Shown here: piece after piece, positions 1-5,506 of the stretch
Layout of the letters: each line of letters starts with the position of its first letter
Position numbering within the stretch: the first letter of the stretch is position 1
Assembly (NCBI GenBank): GCA_017454585.1
Contig: JAFTCU010000152.1
Coordinates: forward strand, 1-6,650
Source: Thermoguttaceae bacterium
Lineage (GTDB): Bacteria; Planctomycetota; Planctomycetia; Pirellulales; Thermoguttaceae
DNA: 6,650 nt
Reading direction: 5' to 3'
The notes under the pieces: model-generated
What the model saw: the letters and a program-made list of their open reading frames with translations, nothing else
Told to the model about the DNA's origin: nothing
Database searches by the model: none
Program-made: the position numbers and the translations under genes

Positions 1-38
1 AATTCAAGTTTAAGCCCATCAAAATCGTGGAAGAATAA
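1..38 (+). CDS. C-terminal end of an upstream gene (partial)
   Basis: The reading frame beginning at base 3 encodes FKFKPIKIVEE and ends in TAA at 36-38, just 11 bases before the MoxR start. The short spacing and same strand fit a gene upstream in the same operon. MoxR genes usually sit beside DUF58, von Willebrand factor A or membrane-protein genes, so this could be such a partner, but eleven residues cannot identify a family. An open stretch this short could also occur by chance, so the call rests mainly on position. Confidence 0.4.
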   Translation, partial: FKFKPIKIVEE

Positions 39-49
39 AGTTTCCTTTT

Positions 50-1021
50 ATGAGCGACACAGAATCCATCACGAAGATCCATGAACTTTACACGCGCCTG
101 AAAGAGCAGACCGCCCGCGTGATCGTCGGCCAGTCGGCCGTCATGGAGGAGTTGGTCATTGCGCTTCTGGCTGGGGGTCACTGCCTTCTGGAAGGCGTGC
201 CGGGCCTGGCCAAAACCCTCATGGTCCGGACGCTTGCCCAGTCGCTTTCGCTCGAGTTCCAGCGGATCCAGTGCACGCCGGATCTGATGCCGGCCGACGT
301 GACGGGGAGCGAAATGTTCCAGTCGCAGGACATTTCCGCGGGATTACAGTTCATTCGCGGGCCGGTTTTCACGAACATTTTGCTCGCGGACGAGATCAAC
401 CGGACGCCGCCGCGCACACAGTCGGCCCTCCTTGAGGCGATGCAGGAGCACCAGGTGACGTTCGGCCGCCAGCGGCACGCGCTCCCTGAGCCGTTTTTCG
501 TCCTCGCGACGCAAAATCCGATCGAGCAGGAAGGCACGTACCCGCTCCCCGAGGCGCAGCTGGACCGTTTCATGTTCAAAAGCCGCGTCACGTACCCGAA
601 GCGGGAGGACGAACTGAAGGTTCTTCTTCAAACGACGGGCGAGGCTCAGGCGGAAGTCAAGCCGGTCCTGACGCGTGAGGAGCTTCTGACCGCGATGCAG
701 CTCGTGCGGCGGGTCCCCGTTTCCAATCCCGTGGCGGAATACGCGCTGGACGTTTGCCGCGCCACCCGCCCCGATTCAGGGCAGACCGGCGATTTGGCGA
801 AATTCATCACCGAGTACGTCGCGTGGGGCGCCGGGCCTCGGGCGGGCCAGGCTCTTTTGCTTGGCGCACGGGCACGAGCGGTTTTGCACGGTCGTTTCTG
901 CGTGGAGCGCGAAGACATTCAGGCCCTCGCGCCCTCCGTTCTTCGTCATCGAATCCAGACCCGGTTTTCGGCCGACGCGGAAGGCATCACGCCGGACTTG
1001 ATCATCCAAAAAATCATTTAG
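50..1021 (+). CDS. MoxR-family AAA+ ATPase
   Basis: This is a cytoplasmic AAA+ ATPase of the MoxR family, chaperone-like proteins thought to remodel or activate partner proteins, often together with von Willebrand factor A or DUF58 proteins. All the diagnostic motifs are present: Walker A GVPGLAKT (residues 49-56), Walker B ILLADEIN (110-117), sensor 1 ATQNP (153-157), the family signature EGTYPLPEAQLDRF (161-174) with its arginine finger, and sensor 2 GPRAGQ (262-267) in the C-terminal lid. The length of 323 residues is normal for the family and nothing appears broken. The start at 50 gives a typical N-terminus. The only Shine-Dalgarno-like sequence, GGAAGA at 29-34, lies 15 bases upstream, which is rather far. 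The gene follows another frame by 11 bases and is followed by a strong hairpin, so it is probably last in its operon. Its usual partner genes are not downstream, and the client is unknown. Confidence 0.95.
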   Translation: MSDTESITKIHELYTRLKEQTARVIVGQSAVMEELVIALLAGGHCLLEGVPGLAKTLMVRTLAQSLSLEFQRIQCTPDLMPADVTGSEMFQSQDISAGLQFIRGPVFTNILLADEINRTPPRTQSALLEAMQEHQVTFGRQRHALPEPFFVLATQNPIEQEGTYPLPEAQLDRFMFKSRVTYPKREDELKVLLQTTGEAQAEVKPVLTREELLTAMQLVRRVPVSNPVAEYALDVCRATRPDSGQTGDLAKFITEYVAWGAGPRAGQALLLGARARAVLHGRFCVEREDIQALAPSVLRHRIQTRFSADAEGITPDLIIQKII

Positions 1022-1027
1022 TGTCCA

Positions 1028-1080
1028 AGAGACCGGAAAAGTCAGCACAAGAAAGGACTTTTCCGGTCTTTCGTTTCCTT
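1028..1080 (+). terminator. Intrinsic-type terminator hairpin after the MoxR gene
   Basis: The arms AGACCGGAAAAGTC (1030-1043) and GACTTTTCCGGTCT (1056-1069) pair perfectly over 14 bp. A G-U and an A-U pair extend the stem to 1028-1071, around a 12-base loop. The 3' side continues as TTTCGTTTCCTT (1069-1080), which is T-rich but not an uninterrupted run. The position, starting seven bases after the MoxR stop codon, fits a transcription terminator. The imperfect T tract means termination may be partial, or the hairpin may instead stabilise the 3' end of the mRNA. Confidence 0.75.
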
Positions 1081-1190
1081 CCCAGCACTTCCCAGAAAAT
1101 TACCAGCCACTACCAACCACTCCCAGCCACTCCCGGCCACTCCCGGCAATCCCCCACCAAACTCCCATCCACTCCCGTCCTGCTACCGCC
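1081..1190 (+). repeat. C-rich leader with degenerate decamer tandem repeats
   Basis: Five consecutive 10-base units cover 1101-1150: TACCAGCCAC, TACCAACCAC, TCCCAGCCAC, TCCCGGCCAC and TCCCGGCAAT. After a 12-base interruption two further related units follow at 1163-1182 (TCCCATCCAC, TCCCGTCCTG). Related CCCAG words occur at 1081-1095. By hand count 1081-1190 contains 58 C and 11 G in 110 bases. The array runs almost up to the start codon at 1191 and leaves no Shine-Dalgarno sequence. I see no convincing -35/-10 promoter here. It resembles the short tandem repeats found between genes in cyanobacteria and other bacteria, but this is a resemblance only. Confidence 0.75.
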
Positions 1191-3305
1191 ATGCTTTCAA
1201 CCCGCCGCCAATTTCTTCAAACTGCCGCCCTTTCTGCTGCCGTGGGTCCATTCGCCTGTGGGGAAAATTCTTCGCCTACCCCATCGGTCATTCATTACAT
1301 CGAATCGCTACGCAAGCCGAATGGCGGCTGGGGGTGGCCCGAGCAGTTTGACTCGTACCTGAGCGTCACGTTTTCGGTCCTCGGCGCGTACCACCTGCTT
1401 GGGATCCCCGTCCCAGAACCGGAAAAAGTGGTCGAATTCCTCCTGACTTACGGCCACCCGCTTGAGGGAAAAGGCCGCCAGTCCCGCCGCCACTGGGCCG
1501 AGCCGAAATTCATGACCTTCCAGCTCATGCAGTCACTCGCGTGGCTCGGGGGCAAGTCGGAACTGACGCGCTTCCGTTCCAAAGTCCTGAGCTGGAAAAA
1601 GCCGGCCAGCTACACGGCCGCGTACGAACTGGGCGAAAATCCGCCGCTCGATCAGGAAGCGTTTCCGTTCCTATGCCGCCAGTTACTCGGCGAGCCTTGC
1701 GACGAGCTGCGCGAGGTTTTCGAGCCGTTCTTCACCCAGCGTCAGCGCCCGGACGGATCGTTCAACTCCGTGCCGACCGACGACGAAAAATGCGGCGGGC
1801 CGGGAAACGTGATCTGCACGTTCCGTGCGCTTCAGGGGCTTTTGGCTCTGAAAGGCGAGAAGATCATTTCCAGTGAGACGTTTTCCCGAACTGCCGAGTG
1901 GTTCGCGGCATGCCAGCGTGAGGACGGCGGGTTCACGCACGCACCCAGGCCGGAAACGGGAAACGTTTCGGACGTTTATTACGCCTGGTGCGCCATTCGC
2001 GGCCTGAAACTACTGCGCCGTGAGGACCTCATAAAAAAAGCCCCGCTCGCCAACTGGCTCCGCTCGCTGACCAACGCCGATGGTGGTTTCGCGGACCGGC
2101 CCGGAGCGGCTTCCAATCCGTTGACGCTCTACTACGCACTGGACCTGATGAACGGCCTTTTCATCAGCCCGCTGGCCCACGAGCAACACGAAACGGCAAA
2201 AAACCACCCGGCGGAAACGCTGGACGTGATCCCGGCCAACCACCACGTTTACACGATCCAGTTCGAAGCCCCCGGTTCCGGCTCAGTGAGCGACGTGGTG
2301 ATGATGGCGAAACGGCTCCAGATCCACCTCTGGGGCGCGAAAAACTCCACACCCGAATGGATCGACGCCGCCCAGAAAACCGCCCGCGAGCAAGGCGTTC
2401 CGGTTACGTTTTTCCCCTCCGACGAGCGCTACGGCTCCGTGAAACCGGTTCCCGGTTACGGCCGTTTCACCCACCTCGACGACCCGTTCGAAGCGCCACC
2501 GTGTGAAGAGGAAACGGCCCAGCAAAAATTCCAGATCTGGCAGGCGTGCGACCATGAACCGGCAGGCCGTCTGCTTCTCGATGAGGCGGAACTCCACGGC
2601 GGCTACGACCTGATCGCGGCTTTCCATTTCGGCTGCTGGAATTTCGTCGCGACGATGCCGTACCTGAAACGCTACGAGCGGTCGATCCCACTCACAGCCC
2701 TTCAGGACTCGCACGGCGAAGCGTGGTGGTGGCGCGAGCAGCTCACCGCCTTCCGCACGCTTTTCGTAGCCGAAAACCCGACGTGGAAAGGCTGGCTCGA
2801 CGCCCTGAAACGCAAGCGCGTCGCGGCCGTCCGGAGAGACCAGTGGACGCAGGACCAGCTCCGCATCCTCGGCGGCTCGCCGGCCGTTCGAAAGTTTTTG
2901 ACCGATCACGAGTCGGAATGGAAGTGGTGGGACGAGTTCGCCCAAACGCGCACATTCCCGAAAAACGCGGTTTCGGTCCAGTTCCTCCCTCCGGGCGCTC
3001 CGTTCGAGCCGGGAGCCAAACCGGACGCTGCGGTCTTGCGGATCCGCACAAACCTGGGTTGGATCGAGAATAAAGTCCTGGTCCCGGTTGGTCCCGAAAT
3101 GGAAATCGTTCGTGCACAGCTCGACGACGGCCGGGAACTGCCCCTTCGCCGTGACCTTCGGATCCTGGACTCGCCCGACTACCTGAAAGGCTGCGTGGAC
3201 GAGGATTCCACGTACGCCGACCTCCCGACCGGCGCGGCGGGCGTGAGTATCACGTTTCGCGAGGACGGCCGCGAGTTCATTTCCTACTTCCAGTTCCCAC
3301 ATTAA
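1191..3305 (+). CDS. Tat-exported protein: prenyltransferase-type repeats fused to a possible PHP-like domain
   Basis: The protein has 704 residues and its activity is unknown. The N-terminus STRRQFL (3-9) followed by an Ala-rich hydrophobic stretch is a twin-arginine signal, which supports this start although no ribosome binding site is visible. Cys23 could be a lipid attachment site, but PFAC is a poor lipobox. Residues 39-323 carry four alpha/alpha-toroid repeats of the prenyltransferase/squalene-cyclase type, with cores NGGWGW (44-49), RPDGSF (186-191), QREDGGF (242-248) and NADGGF (295-300). Residues about 350-580 have features reminiscent of a PHP-fold phosphoesterase: GVPV (402-405), GYDLIAAFHFG (471-481), DSHGE (506-510) and a tail with LDALKRKR (536-543). 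The HxH motif expected at its start is not evident. Residues about 590-704 look beta-rich. The gene ends 25 bases before the next, suggesting co-transcription with the beta-helix gene. The repeats are well supported; the PHP link is tentative. Confidence 0.82.
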   Translation: MLSTRRQFLQTAALSAAVGPFACGENSSPTPSVIHYIESLRKPNGGWGWPEQFDSYLSVTFSVLGAYHLLGIPVPEPEKVVEFLLTYGHPLEGKGRQSRRHWAEPKFMTFQLMQSLAWLGGKSELTRFRSKVLSWKKPASYTAAYELGENPPLDQEAFPFLCRQLLGEPCDELREVFEPFFTQRQRPDGSFNSVPTDDEKCGGPGNVICTFRALQGLLALKGEKIISSETFSRTAEWFAACQREDGGFTHAPRPETGNVSDVYYAWCAIRGLKLLRREDLIKKAPLANWLRSLTNADGGFADRPGAASNPLTLYYALDLMNGLFISPLAHEQHETAKNHPAETLDVIPANHHVYTIQFEAPGSGSVSDVVMMAKRLQIHLWGAKNSTPEWIDAAQKTAREQGVPVTFFPSDERYGSVKPVPGYGRFTHLDDPFEAPPCEEETAQQKFQIWQACDHEPAGRLLLDEAELHGGYDLIAAFHFGCWNFVATMPYLKRYERSIPLTALQDSHGEAWWWREQLTAFRTLFVAENPTWKGWLDALKRKRVAAVRRDQWTQDQLRILGGSPAVRKFLTDHESEWKWWDEFAQTRTFPKNAVSVQFLPPGAPFEPGAKPDAAVLRIRTNLGWIENKVLVPVGPEMEIVRAQLDDGRELPLRRDLRILDSPDYLKGCVDEDSTYADLPTGAAGVSITFREDGREFISYFQFPH

Positions 3306-3330
3306 CCCCTAATTTGAGACTCCAATTCAA

Positions 3331-5430
3331 ATGAACCGCCATTTTATTTCCATCATTTCGTATCTCCTCCTGACCAGCTTCACCTTGGCCGATGAGCTTC
3401 ACCTCTACGTCTCGCCGAAAGGGGACGATTCCGCTGCGGGAACATTTTTCGAGCCGCTCGCCACGCTCGAGGGCGCTCGCGATGCGCTGCGTTCCATGCG
3501 TAAAGCCGGGACGCTAAAGCCCGGGACCCCCGTAAGAATCACGTTTAAGGCGGGTTCCTACCCGATCATGACCCCGATCGAATTTTCAGCGGAGGACTCC
3601 GGAACGGCCGACGCTCCGGTCACGTTTGAAGCGGATCGTGCGTCGAGGGTCCGTTTTACCGGATCCGTCCCGCTCGAAGTGAATGGCCAATTGGTTACTG
3701 ACGAAAAAATTCTCGCGAAACTCCCCGCCGCCGCGCGTGGTAGCGTCGTGGTTTGGGACCTTCCCGCCCTGGGGATCGAAAACGTCACGTCGGACCAGCC
3801 GAATGGGGCCAAAAATCCGCTGGGAGATTTGCAGCTCATCGTCAATGATAAACCGCAGACGCTGGCGCGCTGGCCGAACGGAGGTTTCCTCGATGTGGCG
3901 GGGATCCCTGTGGACGAGCAGGCGAAAGTGAAGGAAGCCCGCGAAAACCAGAAGGACTACAGAACCGAAAAATTTCAGTGGAAGGCCGACCCGGAAACCG
4001 ACGCCCACATCGCGAAGTGGATCGACGAAGCGGAGCCGCGCGCTGCCGGTTTCTGGAAGTACAACTGGGCGGGGGACATGATCTCGCTGGGCGAAATCGA
4101 CCTGGAAACGCGCACCATCACGCCCCTGAAACCCGGCTCCGGTTACGGCTACGGCCCGATCACCAACGCCTGGTACGGGTTTAACCTCCTCTGCGAGCTG
4201 GATGAAGAGGGAGAATACTACTTCGACCGCGCCACCGGGAAACTGTACTATTACTGGCCCCTCATTAAGGTAGGCAATCCAGCCGTAACACTCGGAACCG
4301 ATCTTTTGCGCCTCAATCAGGTCTCGTTTGTGAATTTCAACGGGATCATCTTCGAGAACTGCCGCGGAACCGCCCTGAAAATCAACGGCGGCGAGGCCGT
4401 TCACCTGATTGGCTGCATCGTGAGGAACACGGGGATGAACGGGATCCAGATCGACCGCGGCCAGAACCACCGCGTGGCCGGGTGCGACGTTTCGTACATC
4501 GACTGGACCGGGATCTCGGTTTACGCCGGCGACCCGAAAACTCTCACGCACTGCGGGCACATGCTCGAGAACAATCACATCCACCACTTTTCACGCCGTC
4601 AGATGACGTACCACCCGGCCGTCCGCGTGGGCGGCTGCGGCGTCACGGTTTCGCACAATCTGATCCACGAAGGCCCGCACACGGCCGTCCTGTTCGGAGG
4701 GCGCGAGCACCAGTTCCTCGAAAACGAAGTGCACAGCGTGTGCCTGAACTCCGGCGAGATGGGCGCGTTCTACTGCGGCCGCGACTTCACGCTCGTCGGG
4801 AACGTGATGGACGGGAACTACGTCCACGACATTTACAATCCGCGCGGCCAGCGGAATCGGGCGTATATGCTCGACGACGGCGCCGCCGGACTGACGATCC
4901 GAAACAGCTGGATCGAAAACGTCGCCGAGGGGATCAGCCTTTCCGCCGTCGGGAACGTGATCGAAAACTGCACGTTCGTCAACTGCCAGCCTGCGATTTC
5001 CTGCTGGCAGAAGTGGGAAAACCCGGAAACCGACTACACGAATCCGGGCTACACTCACGCGCAGCTCCTGACGATCCTCGCCTCGGTCCCGGTCAACGAG
5101 TCGCCCTGGATCGACCGTTACCCGTGGCTCGCCCAGCTTCAGAAGTCGATCGACACCAAAACGCTCCGCTCCCCGGAAACCCGCACGGCGATCCGGAACA
5201 ACCGGGCGATCAACTGCGCCGACCCGTGGATCGTGTTTATGATGGGGGAGAGGTACGCGTACTCCGAAAAGACGTGGCTCGTTGAAAAGAACGAAGTCGA
5301 AAACCTTCCCGCCGACAAAATCCCCACCTACACCGGAAAAGCTGGCGTTTACGACAGTCCCGAGCGCAAAACGTGGCCCGTGGAGCACCGCGTGAACGTC
5401 GGCTGCGGGAAGCTCACGTTCGAGAAATGA
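3331..5430 (+). CDS. Secreted right-handed parallel beta-helix protein, probable carbohydrate-active enzyme
   Basis: The protein has 699 residues, with a Sec signal peptide at residues 1-20 (hydrophobic ISIISYLLLTSFTLA, likely cleavage before DEL). It then begins with the module LYVSPKGDDSAAGT (25-38) and PLATLEGARDALR (42-54), typical of secreted beta-helix polysaccharide hydrolases and lyases, including GH141-like proteins. LARWPNGGF (178-186) and a stretch ending in YYFDRATGKLYYYWP (296-310) are also usual for this group. About nine beta-helix coils follow from 331 to 560, with recurring GIxI/GIxV and N-x-H patterns. Candidate catalytic or metal-binding acids are E476, D485, D515 and D516, chosen by motif and not proven. 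Thirteen cysteines are present in the mature chain, many in the coils. It probably shares a transcript with the gene 25 bases upstream. Only a weak GAG (3316-3318) precedes the start, and the signal peptide is what supports this ATG. The substrate is unknown. Confidence 0.87.
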   Translation: MNRHFISIISYLLLTSFTLADELHLYVSPKGDDSAAGTFFEPLATLEGARDALRSMRKAGTLKPGTPVRITFKAGSYPIMTPIEFSAEDSGTADAPVTFEADRASRVRFTGSVPLEVNGQLVTDEKILAKLPAAARGSVVVWDLPALGIENVTSDQPNGAKNPLGDLQLIVNDKPQTLARWPNGGFLDVAGIPVDEQAKVKEARENQKDYRTEKFQWKADPETDAHIAKWIDEAEPRAAGFWKYNWAGDMISLGEIDLETRTITPLKPGSGYGYGPITNAWYGFNLLCELDEEGEYYFDRATGKLYYYWPLIKVGNPAVTLGTDLLRLNQVSFVNFNGIIFENCRGTALKINGGEAVHLIGCIVRNTGMNGIQIDRGQNHRVAGCDVSYIDWTGISVYAGDPKTLTHCGHMLENNHIHHFSRRQMTYHPAVRVGGCGVTVSHNLIHEGPHTAVLFGGREHQFLENEVHSVCLNSGEMGAFYCGRDFTLVGNVMDGNYVHDIYNPRGQRNRAYMLDDGAAGLTIRNSWIENVAEGISLSAVGNVIENCTFVNCQPAISCWQKWENPETDYTNPGYTHAQLLTILASVPVNESPWIDRYPWLAQLQKSIDTKTLRSPETRTAIRNNRAINCADPWIVFMMGERYAYSEKTWLVEKNEVENLPADKIPTYTGKAGVYDSPERKTWPVEHRVNVGCGKLTFEK

Positions 5431-5449
5431 GCCCCCCGGTTTTAGTTTT
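5401..5449 (+). terminator. Possible terminator or attenuator hairpin overlapping a stop codon
   Basis: GCTCA (5412-5416) pairs with TGAGC (5428-5432), and below a two-base AA bulge GGG (5407-5409) pairs with CCC (5433-5435). With one C-C mismatch the stem can extend down to about 5401-5441, followed by a T-rich stretch ending at 5449. The loop is 11 bases. It overlaps the last codons and stop of the beta-helix gene, so translating ribosomes would disrupt it. The bulge and mismatch make it weaker than the hairpin at 1028-1071. Confidence 0.35.
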
Positions 5450-5488
5450 CAGTTCCCAACTCCACCCTCCACTCTCCACCCTCCACAC
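5440..5488 (+). repeat. Degenerate heptamer tandem array between the two beta-helix genes
   Basis: Seven consecutive 7-base units fill exactly 49 bases: TTTTAGT, TTTCAGT, TCCCAAC, TCCACCC, TCCACTC, TCCACCC and TCCACAC. The second half also reads as four copies of CTCCACN (5460-5487), and the 13-mer CTCCACCCTCCAC occurs twice (5460-5472, 5474-5486). By hand count the array has 23 C and 2 G. It occupies most of the 76-base gap between the genes, so it lies in the leader of the downstream message. The form matches the heptanucleotide type of short tandem intergenic repeats. Confidence 0.8.
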
Positions 5489-5491
5489 TTT

Positions 5492-5498
5492 AAAAAGG
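5492..5498 (+). promoter_or_regulatory. Shine-Dalgarno-like site for the gene at 5507
   Basis: AAAAAGG at 5492-5498 ends 8 bases before the ATG at 5507, a normal spacing. It is the only well-placed ribosome binding site candidate in the window and supports the choice of this start. Confidence 0.55.
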
Positions 5499-5506
5499 TC
5501 CCTCCC

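Noticed and set aside
1081..1190. CRISPR-like array
   Set aside because: The repeat units are only 10 bases, directly adjacent and degenerate, with no unique spacers, so this is a simple tandem repeat.
754..1362. 202-residue + strand frame bridging the MoxR gene, the hairpin and the C-rich leader
   Set aside because: It overlaps two well-supported genes in another frame, is rich in Arg, Pro and Ser, and runs through tandem repeats and the terminator hairpin.
2283..3302. 339-residue open frame on the - strand inside the gene at 1191
   Set aside because: It lies exactly in codon register opposite the real gene. Stops in that frame need sense TTA, CTA or TCA codons, which are rare here; its stop is the complement of a TCA at 2283-2285. 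Its product has no recognisable domain.
4482..5285. 267-residue + strand frame within the beta-helix gene
   Set aside because: It is an Arg-rich out-of-frame translation of GC-rich codons with no domain, fully inside a well-supported gene.
3586..5388. Two long - strand open frames (3586-4587 and 4591-5388) inside the gene at 3331
   Set aside because: They are also in codon register with the sense gene and are separated only by the complement of a TCA codon at 4588-4590. The sense protein has a signal peptide and beta-helix repeats, so these are codon-bias shadows.
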